A stretch of DNA of 64,000 nt from Campylobacter concisus (GCF_003049735.1 NZ_PIRM01000004.1:62001-126000), one strand, 5' to 3'. Shown: positions 49,362 through 58,883, counted from the first letter of the stretch. Numbers and translations: made by a program. The notes: a model not told the origin generated them from the letters alone.

Positions 49362-49421
49362 AATTTATATCCTAAATAAAAATTAAATCGTTATTATACG
49401 ATTTAAAACTTATCTTAAAAT

Positions 49422-50189
49422 TTATAAAATCCCTAAATTCGTCTTGATCTCTTTTATTAAATTTGCATCAAATATCGTCTCTTTAACAAGTGTACCATTT
49501 GGTAAAAATACCCCAGCAACTTCTAATGCAAGTGAGCTTGAGATCATGACGTAGCAGTTGTTTGCGATAGCTAGAGCCTTGCAAAGACTAAGATAAGCAT
49601 CCTCTCTTGCCTTGCCCCACATGGCTGGTACCATGATGATGTCACACTCCTTTAGTTTTGCCCAAAGCCTACTATCACGTAGTTCAAAGCATATTAGCAC
49701 CCCAAGCTTTAGTCCTCTAAAATCAAAGGCATTTATATCGCTCACCTCGCCAGCGGCAAAGATCTCATACTCCAAATTTGGCCTAAAAAGTTCGGCTTTA
49801 AATTGTGAGTGAAAGACATTATTTGAGTTAAGAAGCAAAAATTCGTTATAAATTTTTGGCTGGTGTGGATTTAGATTTGAAATTTGAGCGAGCCCTGCGC
49901 TTTTGTTTAGGCTAGTAAGGTGCGTAAAACCAAGAAATTTATCTGGGCTAAGCGCCTCTTGCAAGCGCTCAAGCAGCATTGCATCAAAGCTACCTATCAT
50001 GCCACCAAGCATCGCTTTGTTCGCCCCTGCAAAAAAGCCGTCAAAGTCATAGCCGCTGATGCAAAGCTCGCTTGCAAGAATGAGTGAGTTTTCAGGCGCA
50101 GCCTCAACTAAATTTGCAAGCTCTTCTAGGCGATCTGTTGCATTTTTTGCCTTTAAAGTTAGGCTTATTAGGTTTAAATTTTCGCTCAT
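49422..50189 (-). CDS. carbon-nitrogen hydrolase (nitrilase superfamily)
   Basis: 255 aa. The catalytic triad region is visible: Glu in ASELCISGYD (about 40), Lys in FKAELFRP, and Cys in GVLICFELRD (about 160). These enzymes cleave amide bonds, for example in omega-amides or carbamoyl compounds. The gene is directly downstream of the lipoprotein gene with no gap. The substrate is unknown. Confidence 0.87.
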   Translation of the reverse strand: MSENLNLISLTLKAKNATDRLEELANLVEAAPENSLILASELCISGYDFDGFFAGANKAMLGGMIGSFDAMLLERLQEALSPDKFLGFTHLTSLNKSAGLAQISNLNPHQPKIYNEFLLLNSNNVFHSQFKAELFRPNLEYEIFAAGEVSDINAFDFRGLKLGVLICFELRDSRLWAKLKECDIIMVPAMWGKAREDAYLSLCKALAIANNCYVMISSSLALEVAGVFLPNGTLVKETIFDANLIKEIKTNLGIL

Positions 50190-50681
50190 TTATTTTCCAA
50201 ATACAAATGTCATAGGTTTTTCGTCGTGGCAGTCTTTTGGAATTTTGCAGTTTATATCCGTACCACCGATGTTTGGTGTAGCTTTTAAAATGACGCTTAT
50301 AGCTGTGATTTTATCATCTCTCTGGGAGAGTGGATCATTAAAAACCCAGACCTCAAAGCCAAGACCTATATCCTCATCATGTGAAACTACTCTTACCTCT
50401 TTTAGGTCTTTTGCTTCAAAGCCACACTGTTTGTTTATGCCAAGCATCACGTCATTTCCTAGCACAGATCCTAGCGGTGCGAAACTTGGTGCAATTTCGC
50501 CGTTTGGCATCTCTTGATAGATTTCCGCTTGGCTTGTCTCTTTTATCTTGACAAGCTTGTAGGCGTAGAAATTTTCGAGATTATTTTTATTTGCTTGATC
50601 AATTATTCTTTGATTGCTGCTCGCACACCCCACAAAAAGCACGCAGACAAGGGCTAAAATTCCATTTTTAAAAGTCATCAA
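50190..50681 (-). CDS. lipoprotein of unknown function
   Basis: 163 aa. The lipobox VLFVGCASS places the lipidated cysteine near residue 19. The mature part (NGEIAPSFAPLGSVLGNDVM) matches no domain I know and has two further cysteines. An ATG at 50681 overlaps the nrdB end by 14 bases; a second ATG at 50678 is an alternative. It fills the slot next to nrdB as in C. jejuni (Cj0232c, from memory). Confidence 0.75.
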   Translation of the reverse strand: MMTFKNGILALVCVLFVGCASSNQRIIDQANKNNLENFYAYKLVKIKETSQAEIYQEMPNGEIAPSFAPLGSVLGNDVMLGINKQCGFEAKDLKEVRVVSHDEDIGLGFEVWVFNDPLSQRDDKITAISVILKATPNIGGTDINCKIPKDCHDEKPMTFVFGK

Positions 50682-51690
50682 AGCTGATGCTTCCCTTGCT
50701 GTAGTTTGTCACCTTTGCTTCAAAGAAATTTGACTTTTGGTCGTTAAATTTCGCAAAGTCATCGACCCATTTGATTGGGTGAGCGACATTGTATTTGCGT
50801 TTTAGACCGATTGCAACTAGACGTTGGTCGATGAGATAGTGGATGTATTGCTCGATGATATCATCAGTAAAGCCCATTATTTGGTTTTGGGTGATGTATT
50901 TGCCCCATTTGATCTCTAAATTTCCAGCTTTTTCAAACATATCATAAATTTTTGCCTCAGTCTCAGGCGTAAAGAGGTCAGGTCTCTCTTTGCGGACCGA
51001 ATTTATCATGTTTTGAAACAAAAGCAAGTGCGTGATCTCGTCGCGTTGGATGAAGCGTATCATTTGAGCTGAGCCTAGCATCTTGCCAGCACGAGCTAGA
51101 GCGTAGATCGCTGTAAAGCCACTGTAAAAGTAGATACCCTCTAAAATTTGGTTGGCAACCATCGCAAGAAGCAGCTTCTCGTCAGTCACTTCACCCGCAA
51201 GCTCTTCATAGACACTTGAGATGTAGTCATTTTTCTCGCGTAAGACATCGTCGTGCTTCTCCATCTCATAAATGAGGTCGGTGTTGTCACAGATCGCCTC
51301 GACCATGACGGCGTAAGACTTGCTGTGGTTTGCCTCTTCGTAGGCTTGGCGGCTTAGCACGGCGTTGATCTCTGGTGCGGTGATGTAAGGGTTGATGTTG
51401 TCAGCTAGGTTATTTGTCTGAAAGCTATCCATTGAGATGAGCTGGCTCCAAACTAGGTCATACATGCGTTTTTCAGCCTCTGTGAGGTTGTAGGCGTAGT
51501 CGCGCACGTCGTCTGTGGTGTCGACCTCTTTTGGAAACCAGGTATTTGCCTCCATGAGGTCCCAAAGCTTTAACGCCCACTCGTATTTTGCCTTGGTGAA
51601 ATTTAAAATGCCGTGCGGGTTGCCGTTAAAGACTCTTCTGTCGGTCAAATTTTCATTTGAACTTGGGTTGTAGATGCGTTTTCTATTCAT
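50668..51690 (-). CDS. nrdB: ribonucleoside-diphosphate reductase beta subunit (class I)
   Basis: 340 aa. Diiron ligands and the radical tyrosine region are seen in QAYEEANHSKSYAVMVEA, NQILEGIYFYSGF and RDEITHLLLFQNM. It houses the radical used by NrdA, encoded far away at 18469-20844. It is the first gene of the nrdB-lipoprotein-nitrilase-pcm run. Confidence 0.96.
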   Translation of the reverse strand: MNRKRIYNPSSNENLTDRRVFNGNPHGILNFTKAKYEWALKLWDLMEANTWFPKEVDTTDDVRDYAYNLTEAEKRMYDLVWSQLISMDSFQTNNLADNINPYITAPEINAVLSRQAYEEANHSKSYAVMVEAICDNTDLIYEMEKHDDVLREKNDYISSVYEELAGEVTDEKLLLAMVANQILEGIYFYSGFTAIYALARAGKMLGSAQMIRFIQRDEITHLLLFQNMINSVRKERPDLFTPETEAKIYDMFEKAGNLEIKWGKYITQNQIMGFTDDIIEQYIHYLIDQRLVAIGLKRKYNVAHPIKWVDDFAKFNDQKSNFFEAKVTNYSKGSISFDDF

Positions 51691-51761
51691 AAATTTCTCT
51701 CTTGTTTGTAGTAAAAATTTCTCAAAATCTTACCCAAAGCAAGGTAAAAATTTACTTTTAT

Positions 51762-52886
51762 TTAGACGGCTTTGCTCCTTTTTATGGTCATCAAAAAGCC
51801 AGTTATGATTAGTAAAACTGCGATCACACATGATACGGCAAACACTACCTGACCAATTTCGCCAAACATCTCACCGGTGTGCAGACTAAGCACTTTGCGG
51901 CCAGCTTTTTTAGCCTCTGGAATGCTTTCAGCCTTGCTAATAAGCTTATTCTCTTTGATCTTACCAGCGCTCGCGTCAAGCTTTAGTTTGCCCACTTGGC
52001 TCTCGCTAGTTTCGTAGTTTATAGTGTAGGTAGTTTGGTTATTTTCAGGTACGTTTATCGTGAGCGATTTTAGCTCTAGCGTGACATTTTCTTTAAAAAT
52101 TTGCTTCGCAGTCTCGATCTCTTTAAATTTCTCGTCGCTTATTGGGAGTAAATTTGATTGTGGTAGACTTTTTTTCATTGGAGCTGTTTTTAGGTCAAAA
52201 AATATACTATTTACACCGCTTCTAACCCATCCATAAGACCAGTAAAGTCCAGTTAGTGACATCACCACAAGTAAGATCGCCACGTAGGTGCCAAGGCTGG
52301 TGTGAAGGTTATAGAAGCAGGCGTAGCCCTTTGCTTTTGGTTTAATTTTTAGCGAATTTAAGAAATTTCGTTTGATCGCTGGTGCGTAGAGGATGAGGCC
52401 ACTGATAGCAAGCAGAGCCATGATGATAGAGCTAATGGCAACTATTTGTTTGCCGATATTGGCTGGTACTTTGCTATCAAGCAAGGCAAGTCCTAAATTT
52501 CTATGAAGACTTAAGATAATGATACGAAATTTCTCACCCCAATCCTCGCTAATAACTTCGCCACTTCTTGGATCTATGAAGAAATTTAATTGCTTTTTAT
52601 CCTTTGTAATGCTTATACGATAAGCTTCATTTGCTCCACCTATTTGTAAGCTTTCAAGCGTATCAAATTGAATCTCACTTTTTGCTTTAGCTAGGAGTTC
52701 ATTTAAACTTAAATTTACTTTTTCGCTAGGAACTAAGTTTATAAAATTTTTATTTATCGCACTTTTGATCTCTTCTCTATAAGACGCAAATGGTGCTGAA
52801 AGAGTCATGAATATTAGCGGAATAGCCGCAATTAGTCCAATTATTAGGTGGATGTTGAAGATGATTTTTCCTCTTTTTAAAAACAT
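51762..52886 (-). CDS. PepSY-associated membrane protein
   Basis: 374 aa with four membrane helices (about 10-30, 135-165, 195-220, 340-365) around two periplasmic PepSY-type domains. The pattern HLIIGLIAAIPLIFMTLSAP, LHRNLGLAL, NLHTSLGTYVAILL and SLHTGEMFGEIGQVVF places conserved histidines at the membrane. These proteins occur with iron or haem uptake and ferric reductase genes. None is beside it here. Confidence 0.85.
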   Translation of the reverse strand: MFLKRGKIIFNIHLIIGLIAAIPLIFMTLSAPFASYREEIKSAINKNFINLVPSEKVNLSLNELLAKAKSEIQFDTLESLQIGGANEAYRISITKDKKQLNFFIDPRSGEVISEDWGEKFRIIILSLHRNLGLALLDSKVPANIGKQIVAISSIIMALLAISGLILYAPAIKRNFLNSLKIKPKAKGYACFYNLHTSLGTYVAILLVVMSLTGLYWSYGWVRSGVNSIFFDLKTAPMKKSLPQSNLLPISDEKFKEIETAKQIFKENVTLELKSLTINVPENNQTTYTINYETSESQVGKLKLDASAGKIKENKLISKAESIPEAKKAGRKVLSLHTGEMFGEIGQVVFAVSCVIAVLLIITGFLMTIKRSKAV

Positions 52887-52961
52887 TTTTTTCCTTTGAA
52901 TTTTAATAGCGAATATTATTTTATTTTTTGTTAAGAGGAGATAAATTTGGTAAGAAATTTG

Positions 52962-53696
52962 CTATTTATTTTGAGCGATCGGTAAGAGATACTCAAAGGT
53001 TCTGATGACTGCGTTTAGATCCTTTTTATTTAGAGATTTAAATGGTTTTAGTAAGTGATAAAGTGGTTTAAATTTTATAATTAGCTGTAGTGAGCGCGCG
53101 TAAATTTCACCCCCTCCGGTTGCCAAATATTCGCTAATGACTTCGCTTGCAAACTCGTCTGAAATTTTAAAACGAAATAACTCATCTATAAAAACAAGCA
53201 GATCGCGACACTTTTGAAGCTCTAGGTCATGGCTAAAAAATTTTGACTCAAAGTCTAAAAATTTTATCTCGTCATTTTTTATGGCGATATCCCTAAGGGC
53301 TGGGCGTCCGTGCGCAAAATTTAGTGCATGAAGCCCAGCTAGTGCGCGGGCTGCTTTTAGTAGAATTTCATGTTTAAATTTTTCATTGTTGCTATACTTA
53401 AAAAGCTGAGAAATCGGTTCACCGACATCTTCTATCACGAAAAACTCATCGCTTTTTAGAATGAGTTTTGGGGCAGGAGCTTTGGCTTCGTTTAAAATTT
53501 CAAGTTTCTTTATTTCGTTGGCAAATGATTTATAAGGATTTGGCTTGAAAATTTTAGTTAAAAAGCCACCTTCAATGTTTTTTTCAATACGTTTTAACCA
53601 AAATTTTTGTCCATCAAATTTAAAGCTAAAGACACGATCATTACCGTCACTATGACTTTTTAAAATTTCATTGACATATTGTTTTAAATTTTGCAT
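52962..53696 (-). CDS. kinase-fold protein, Kdo/WaaP-like
   Basis: 244 aa. The small-lobe lysine is in KFWLKRIEKN, and the catalytic loop HGRPALRDIAIKNDEI with metal-binding DFES (about 145-165) matches the eukaryotic-like lipopolysaccharide kinase family. It may phosphorylate lipooligosaccharide core sugar. It stands alone, so the substrate is uncertain. Confidence 0.72.
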   Translation of the reverse strand: MQNLKQYVNEILKSHSDGNDRVFSFKFDGQKFWLKRIEKNIEGGFLTKIFKPNPYKSFANEIKKLEILNEAKAPAPKLILKSDEFFVIEDVGEPISQLFKYSNNEKFKHEILLKAARALAGLHALNFAHGRPALRDIAIKNDEIKFLDFESKFFSHDLELQKCRDLLVFIDELFRFKISDEFASEVISEYLATGGGEIYARSLQLIIKFKPLYHLLKPFKSLNKKDLNAVIRTFEYLLPIAQNK

Positions 53697-53799
53697 ATTT
53701 GTAATTTAGCGAAAGAAATCTGAATTTTTACATAATATATAGCATAAATTTTAGTAAAAAATGATGAGAATATATTAAGTAAAAGAGGCAGTAAGGCAC

Positions 53800-53875
<76 letters not shown>

Positions 53876-53959
53876 AAATAGATTTTGGCATTTTATCTTT
53901 TTATGGCTTACAATATTTTGAAATTTGTTTTAGCAAAATAAAATTTTAAGCAATTTTTG

Positions 53960-53965
53960 GATAAT
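53960..53965 (+). promoter_or_regulatory. putative -10 box for the tRNA Gly-Leu-Cys cluster
   Basis: GATAAT after TTTTTG, 15 bases before the tRNA-Gly start. Confidence 0.45.
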
Positions 53966-53980
53966 ATTGCAAACTTTAAC

Positions 53981-54055
53981 GCGGGAATAGCTCAGGGGTA
54001 GAGCACAACCTTGCCAAGGTTGGGGTCGCGAGTTCGAATCTCGTTTCCCGCTCCA
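53981..54055 (+). tRNA. tRNA-Gly (GCC)
   Basis: 75 bases with encoded CCA; anticodon loop TTGCCAA gives GCC. First of three close tRNA genes. Confidence 0.96.
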
Positions 54056-54063
54056 TTAACTTA

Positions 54064-54150
54064 GCCCGAGTGGCGGAATGGTAGACGCAAGGGACTTAAA
54101 ATCCCTCGGTAGTTTTTACCGTACCGGTTCAAGTCCGGTCTCGGGCACCA
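54064..54150 (+). tRNA. tRNA-Leu (TAA)
   Basis: 87 bases with a long variable arm and encoded CCA; anticodon loop CTTAAAA gives TAA. Confidence 0.96.
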
Positions 54151-54156
54151 CGATAT

Positions 54157-54230
54157 GGCGACATGGCCAAGTGGTAAGGCATGAGCCTGCAAAGCTTTGA
54201 TCCCCGGTTCGAATCCGGGTGTCGCCTCCA
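54157..54230 (+). tRNA. tRNA-Cys (GCA)
   Basis: 74 bases with encoded CCA; anticodon loop CTGCAAA gives GCA. The outermost anticodon-stem pair is T-T. Confidence 0.94.
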
Positions 54231-54262
54231 AACTTCAAAAATAACTACTCAAAGGAATAACA

Positions 54263-54418
54263 GTGAGAAATTTATTTTTAGCAGCTTGTATAGCATTTTT
54301 TGTAGCTGGTTGTTCAAATACTTGGCATGGTGTAAAAGAAGATACTCATAATGCTAAAGAATGGACCAAAGAAAAGATAAATGATGGAGCTACATATATT
54401 AAAGAAAAAACAGAGTAA
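54263..54418 (+). CDS. entericidin-like small lipoprotein
   Basis: 51 aa from a GTG with AAGGAA upstream. A hydrophobic leader ends in the lipobox VAGC (Cys17), and the mature peptide SNTWHGVKEDTHNAKEW matches the EcnA/EcnB entericidin pattern. It lies between tRNA-Cys and tRNA-Ser and may be cotranscribed with the tRNAs. Entericidins act in envelope stress or cell lysis in E. coli; here the role is unknown. Confidence 0.8.
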   Translation: MRNLFLAACIAFFVAGCSNTWHGVKEDTHNAKEWTKEKINDGATYIKEKTE

Positions 54419-54455
54419 AATTTAGAGATTATAGTAAATTTTAAGCAAAGTTGGT

Positions 54456-54461
54456 TATAAT
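54456..54461 (+). promoter_or_regulatory. putative -10 box for tRNA-Ser
   Basis: TATAAT in TTGGTTATAATCAC, 15 bases before the tRNA start. Confidence 0.55.
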
Positions 54462-54476
54462 CACAAATCTTTAATT

Positions 54477-54566
54477 CGGGAGATGGCTGAGCGGTCGAAA
54501 GCGGCGGTCTTGAAAACCGTTGAGGTGTGAAAGCCTCCTGGGGTTCGAATCCCTATCTCCCGGCCA
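54477..54566 (+). tRNA. tRNA-Ser (TGA)
   Basis: 90 bases with a long variable arm and encoded CCA; the acceptor CGGGAGA pairs with TCTCCCG and the anticodon loop CTTGAAA gives TGA. Confidence 0.95.
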
Positions 54567-55088
54567 CCTATCTAATTCCTTGTTTATTTTATAAAGCATT
54601 ACCTAGATTTATCGTTCATAATGCCTATAAGAAATTTCTATAAATATTCAGTCCAAAATTTACTAAAACTAAAAATATCAGTAAATTTCTTATTTAAAGT
54701 AAGACATTGTAAGATAAGGGAAAGTTTAAGAGTTTTTATATTTGATTTTTGGCTATCTTAAATTCTCAAAATAATATTTGTAGTAGTCCATCCAAAATAT
54801 ATAATAGGTAGTAATCCTGTGTATAAATATACATAAAATTAATAATATTGAATAAAGAATTTAAGACGAATCCAAAATAAAAATTTAAACTAAAGCAATC
54901 CATGAAAATAGTTTAAAGTTAAAGTGGCGGCTATGTTTTATGTAGTCTAGGTTCTATTTATATTTAATAGATAAAAGTACAACAGACAAAAAATAAACTA
55001 CTTGCTGATAAATATTTTTTGAAATATTATTTTGAGAGAATATCTAGCCACATAAAAGTAGCTAGATAAGGAAAAATTTCTAAAAATT
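54567..55088. other. AT-rich gap between tRNA-Ser and frr
   Basis: About 520 bases. I find no convincing gene, RNA or insertion element; only the hairpin at 55041-55068 near its end stands out. Confidence 0.5.
55041..55068 (-). terminator. possible terminator of frr
   Basis: Perfect 8-bp stem TATCTAGC/GCTAGATA with a 12-base loop, 20 bases beyond the frr stop. Confidence 0.5.
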
Positions 55089-55646
55089 TTAGATTTTTAA
55101 AAGCTCGGCTTCTTTTTCTTTTACAAGAGTATCGATTTTTGCAGTGTAGGTGTCAGTTATCTTTTGAACCTCATCTTGCCCCTTTTTGCTCTCGTCCTCA
55201 GTTATAGCTTTGTCTTTTTCAAGCTTTTTGACTTCATCGTTTGCGTCTTTTCTTACGTTTCTTATACTAACTTTGGCTTTTTCTCCCATTGATTTTGCAT
55301 GTTTTGCATTTTCTTGGCGTTGCTCAACGGTCATAGGTGGGAAAAATAGCTTAACACTCTCGCCGTCACTATTTGGATTGACACCGATATTTGCTGCTTG
55401 GATAGCCGATGATATGGCTTTTATCATACTTTTTTCCCAAGGCGTGATAGCGATAGTTGAAGCGTCGCTTGTAAGCACAGTGGCTACTTGGTTAAGTGGA
55501 GTTGGCGAACCATAATAATCAACCATTACATGATCTACAATATTAATGTTTACCTTACCTGTTCTAAGCGTTGTAAAGTCGCGTTTTAGTGAAGCTATTG
55601 CTTTCTCGCAGCCTTCTTTTTGTGTTTCGTAAATTTTATTTAGCAT
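55089..55646 (-). CDS. frr: ribosome recycling factor
   Basis: 185 aa, normal length. The family pattern [22 protein letters not shown] and [16 protein letters not shown] is present. With EF-G it splits terminated ribosomes. Its start overlaps the deacetylase end by 11 bases, in a secG-deacetylase-frr operon. Confidence 0.97.
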   Translation of the reverse strand: MLNKIYETQKEGCEKAIASLKRDFTTLRTGKVNINIVDHVMVDYYGSPTPLNQVATVLTSDASTIAITPWEKSMIKAISSAIQAANIGVNPNSDGESVKLFFPPMTVEQRQENAKHAKSMGEKAKVSIRNVRKDANDEVKKLEKDKAITEDESKKGQDEVQKITDTYTAKIDTLVKEKEAELLKI

Positions 55647-56595
55647 TGATGTCCTTTATTAGAAGTTTTGTACTTCGTTGATGATCTACTTTTAGTGATA
55701 TTAAAACTTTGCGTTTATCGAGAGGTGGGTTAAATTTACACTCAAAAACACCATTTGTCATAGGTACCTTTTTAAAGCCATTAAAGCCAGTCATGAAAAA
55801 ATTACCTTCACTAGCATTTGTATCAGTTTTTATAATAAGTCTGTCTATTGCATTATTTTGTGGATAGCTATCCGGAAATATCCACTCGGCATTTAGAAAT
55901 TTGCTATTAAAAGTTAGTGCTATTTTTGTACCATTCATTACTGGTGTTCTATAGAGATCGTAAACATCACTCTTGTCTGAAACCGCACCTGAGTTTTGAT
56001 TTAAAAGTGCTAAAAAGCCAAATTCTTTTGCCAAAGAGACAACTCTGTTATCGATCTCACCGTATGGCACTGCGAAATATTTTGGCTTATAGCCCATATG
56101 TTTTTCAAAGGTCTCTACACCCTTTTGAAAATCCTCTCTTAATGCCTCATCGCTAAGTTTTGTCATCCTTGGGTGCGCGTATGAGTGGTAGCCGATCTCG
56201 CCGTAGGCCTCAAGTTCTTTAATCTGATCAAAATCCAAATAATCGCCATATTTATTTGCACTGGCTTCCACATAAAGCATTAGCGCAAATGGATATTTAT
56301 ACTCTTTAAATACACTAAGGGCCTTGTCATAGAAACTTTTATAACCATCATCTACAGTGATGACGATCCAGTTATCAGGTATTTTTTCGCCAGCATTTAC
56401 AGCATCGACTAGCTTTGAGAGTTTAACGACTTCATAGCCATTATTTTTGAAATATTCAAACTGCTCTCTTAAATTTTTAATAGAAATATCAGTGCTTGTA
56501 TGTCTTGGATCATCAAAGCGATGATAGACTAAAATATGAGCGTCTGCTAAAGCAAATGTTAGCGTCAAGAATGACGCTAAAAGTGTTTTTATCAT
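55636..56595 (-). CDS. secreted polysaccharide deacetylase-like protein
   Basis: 319 aa with a signal peptide ([13 protein letters not shown]). Catalytic motifs of the NodB fold: TVDDGYKSF (base and first metal ligand) and HSYAHPRM (two metal-binding histidines). It would remove N-acetyl groups from a wall or surface glycan. A roughly 100-residue C-terminal extension has no recognised domain. It lies between secG and frr, where I recall pyrE in C. jejuni. Confidence 0.85.
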   Translation of the reverse strand: MIKTLLASFLTLTFALADAHILVYHRFDDPRHTSTDISIKNLREQFEYFKNNGYEVVKLSKLVDAVNAGEKIPDNWIVITVDDGYKSFYDKALSVFKEYKYPFALMLYVEASANKYGDYLDFDQIKELEAYGEIGYHSYAHPRMTKLSDEALREDFQKGVETFEKHMGYKPKYFAVPYGEIDNRVVSLAKEFGFLALLNQNSGAVSDKSDVYDLYRTPVMNGTKIALTFNSKFLNAEWIFPDSYPQNNAIDRLIIKTDTNASEGNFFMTGFNGFKKVPMTNGVFECKFNPPLDKRKVLISLKVDHQRSTKLLIKDINAK

Positions 56596-56597
56596 TG

Positions 56598-56927
56598 TTA
56601 TTTTGCTGGAGTTTGTGGTGCACTAGGAGCTGATGGTACGTCGTTTGACTTTGGTATGACTAGAGATTTACTATCGACGCTATCAACGATAGAGCGTTTT
56701 AGATCTTTATTGTAGAAGTATCCAAGTGCAAGTGTATTTAAGATAAATAAAATACCTACGATAAAAGTAAATTTAGCTAAAAATCCAGCTGGTCCTTTTG
56801 CTCCAAAAAGACTCTCGTTACTTCCGCTATATGCCCCAAGTCCGATAGATGAGCTTTTTTGAAGTAAAACAGCGATAGTTATAATGACAGCTAGAGCAAA
56901 CTGTAAGATCAAAAATATTAAACTCAC
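56598..56927 (-). CDS. secG: preprotein translocase subunit SecG
   Basis: 109 aa. Two membrane helices (about 2-22 and 50-72), with LLQKSSSIGLGAYSG and GFLAKFTFIVG, are as in SecG. The C-terminal tail is polar and Pro/Ser-rich. It stimulates the SecYE channel. Its stop is 2 bases before the deacetylase start. Confidence 0.93.
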   Translation of the reverse strand: MSLIFLILQFALAVIITIAVLLQKSSSIGLGAYSGSNESLFGAKGPAGFLAKFTFIVGILFILNTLALGYFYNKDLKRSIVDSVDSKSLVIPKSNDVPSAPSAPQTPAK

Positions 56928-56993
56928 GAAATTTCCTTTAAATTTTTAAAAATAATTAGTTGCGATTATACAAGAAAAGATTTAAATTTTTAG

Positions 56994-57296
56994 TTAAAGT
57001 TCTTTTTCAAGCTCATAAAGCTCATATCTTATGCCTTTAAAAAGCTCGGCTTGTTCTAAATTTATGAGTTTAAAGCACTCTTCAAGCACGCGAGCACTCT
57101 CCTGGGCGCGCTTGAAATTTGCAGTTATTATCTCGTCTAAATTTTCTCTAGCTTGCTCGCTTTTTGTGCTAGTTTTTAAAACGTCGTTTTGAGAATTTCT
57201 AAATTTTAAAAATTCTTTTTGCGGGATCTTTGCCTTGTGGCGGAGGGATTTTATCTTATAGGCGAGCTTGGCGTCATCAAAGACATATCTTTTCAT
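56994..57296 (-). CDS. ThiD2-domain-like protein, N-terminus without usual start
   Basis: 100 aa from the only ATG. The frame stays open upstream to 57392 and encodes the conserved start of ThiD2-type proteins (RIYRVIDANLNRLKEGLRV). That start is repeated later as ANFKRAQESARVLEE, which suggests an internal duplication. No ATG, GTG or TTG is found in the upstream part; an ATA at 57383 has AGGA seven bases before it. ThiD2 is linked to thiamine HMP-phosphate phosphorylation, and similar parts precede ThiE in some bacteria. It lies just after the Bax inhibitor gene, overlapping it. Confidence 0.6.
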   Translation of the reverse strand: MKRYVFDDAKLAYKIKSLRHKAKIPQKEFLKFRNSQNDVLKTSTKSEQARENLDEIITANFKRAQESARVLEECFKLINLEQAELFKGIRYELYELEKEL

Positions 57297-57369
57297 ATCT
57301 TCAACAACGCGAAGCCCTTCTTTTAGCCTATTTAGATTCGCATCTATTACTCGGTAGATGCGCTCATCT

Positions 57370-58068
57370 TTAGTCGTTTCTATTAAAAATTCCTAAAATT
57401 TGTAGTAATGATGTAAATAGATTTACAAAATCAAGATACAAAGCAACTGCGCCTTCAACTGGTGTTTCATAGTTTCCACGGATAATATTTTGCGTATCAA
57501 AAAGTATATATGCGCTAAATAAGATCGATGAAATACTTGCGATTACAAGTTGAAACATTGTGCTTTTAACGAAAATATTGATAATAGCTGCTGCAACGAT
57601 AACAATTAAGGTTATGAACAACATTTTACCCATTGTTGTAAAGTCGCGTTTTGTATTCATTGCAAAGATACTTAACGCACCGAAAGCAACTGTTGTTAGT
57701 CCAAATGCTTGAGCTACGATACCAGCTCCACTTGGCATAGCCAAGATCGCTGAAAGTAGCGGAGTTAGCGTAAGACCACTTATGAAAGTAAACGCAAATA
57801 GAAGTATTAAATTTAATCCCTCTTTACGTTTAGCTGCCATTAAGCCAAAAAGTAGTGCAAACTCGACTATTACAAGCCCCCAAAACAAAAATCTATTTGC
57901 CGCAAAAACGCCAGCGATGCTAATACCTACATAAGCGCCAGCTGTTGCTGAAAGTAGCGATGCTGCAAAAAGTTGATAAGTTTGTTTTATAAAAGTGCTT
58001 AGTGAGCTTTGAGAGTACGCAAGTTCTTCTTGATTTTGTTTTGCGTAGTTCCTATCATACAGACTCAT
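57370..58068 (-). CDS. Bax inhibitor-1/YccA family membrane protein
   Basis: 232 aa with seven membrane helices and the pattern FGLTTVAFGALSIFAMNTKRDF and SAYILFDTQNIIRGNYE. These proteins leak calcium or protect FtsH substrates in other bacteria. The end overlaps the ThiD2-like open frame. The gene is divergent from carbonic anhydrase, as in C. jejuni Cj0236c (from memory). Confidence 0.92.
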   Translation of the reverse strand: MSLYDRNYAKQNQEELAYSQSSLSTFIKQTYQLFAASLLSATAGAYVGISIAGVFAANRFLFWGLVIVEFALLFGLMAAKRKEGLNLILLFAFTFISGLTLTPLLSAILAMPSGAGIVAQAFGLTTVAFGALSIFAMNTKRDFTTMGKMLFITLIVIVAAAIINIFVKSTMFQLVIASISSILFSAYILFDTQNIIRGNYETPVEGAVALYLDFVNLFTSLLQILGIFNRND

Positions 58069-58198
58069 TTTATCTCCTTATGAATTTTTGAATGAGTTTA
58101 GCCTAAAATAATTAAACAATGAATAAAAAGAATTTTAACAAATTATATTAGTTAAAAATTTATATATTAAAGTATTTTTTAGATTAAATAAAAGTTGC

Positions 58199-58204
58199 TA
58201 TAAT
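58199..58204 (+). promoter_or_regulatory. putative -10 box for carbonic anhydrase
   Basis: TATAAT in TTGCTATAATCGCG, 35 bases before the ATG. GGAG follows. Confidence 0.6.
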
Positions 58205-58238
58205 CGCGTAAAAATATAAAAAATGGAGATAAATTTCT

Positions 58239-58883
58239 ATGGATGACTCGCTACTTGAAGGTGCGGTAAAATTTATGGAAGATGGCTTTTTAGAGCATGA
58301 AGAGCTCTTTAAAAGTCTACAAAATAGACAAGACCCACATACCCTTTTTATATCCTGTGTTGATTCAAGAGTGGTACCGAATTTGATAACAAACTGCCTT
58401 CCAGGCGAGCTTTTTATGGTGCGAAATATCGCAAACATCGTGCCACCTTATAGAGTGAGCGAAGAGTTTTTGGCAACGACTTCGGCTATCGAATATGCAT
58501 TAGAGCTTTTAAATATCAAAAATATCATTATTTGCGGACACTCTGATTGTGGTGGATGTGCAGCGCTTTATGTGGATGAAAAAAAGCTCAAAACCACGCC
58601 AAATGTTAGAAATTGGATAAAGCTAATAGAGCCGATCAAACGAGAAGTGCTTAAATTTACAAGCGACGATCCAGCGAAGATGGCGTGGCTAACTGAGAGA
58701 TTAAATGTGATAAATTCGATCGAAAATATAATGACTTATCCAAATGTAAAAGAGGAGTATGAAAGAGGAAATCTTCAAATTTATGGCTGGCACTACATTA
58801 TAGAAACTGGTGAAATTTTTAGCTACGATTTAAAAGAGGGCACGTTCAAACTTTTAGCGGATAAAAGGGGTGAAAATGCGTAA
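58239..58883 (+). CDS. can: beta-class carbonic anhydrase
   Basis: 214 aa. Zinc ligands and the Asp-Arg dyad are in CVDSRVVPN (about 39-47) and GHSDCGGC (about 100-107). It interconverts carbon dioxide and bicarbonate, which matters for growth at low or high CO2. It overlaps the long GTG start of the MscS gene but is only 14 bases beyond the preferred ATG. Confidence 0.94.
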   Translation: MDDSLLEGAVKFMEDGFLEHEELFKSLQNRQDPHTLFISCVDSRVVPNLITNCLPGELFMVRNIANIVPPYRVSEEFLATTSAIEYALELLNIKNIIICGHSDCGGCAALYVDEKKLKTTPNVRNWIKLIEPIKREVLKFTSDDPAKMAWLTERLNVINSIENIMTYPNVKEEYERGNLQIYGWHYIIETGEIFSYDLKEGTFKLLADKRGENA

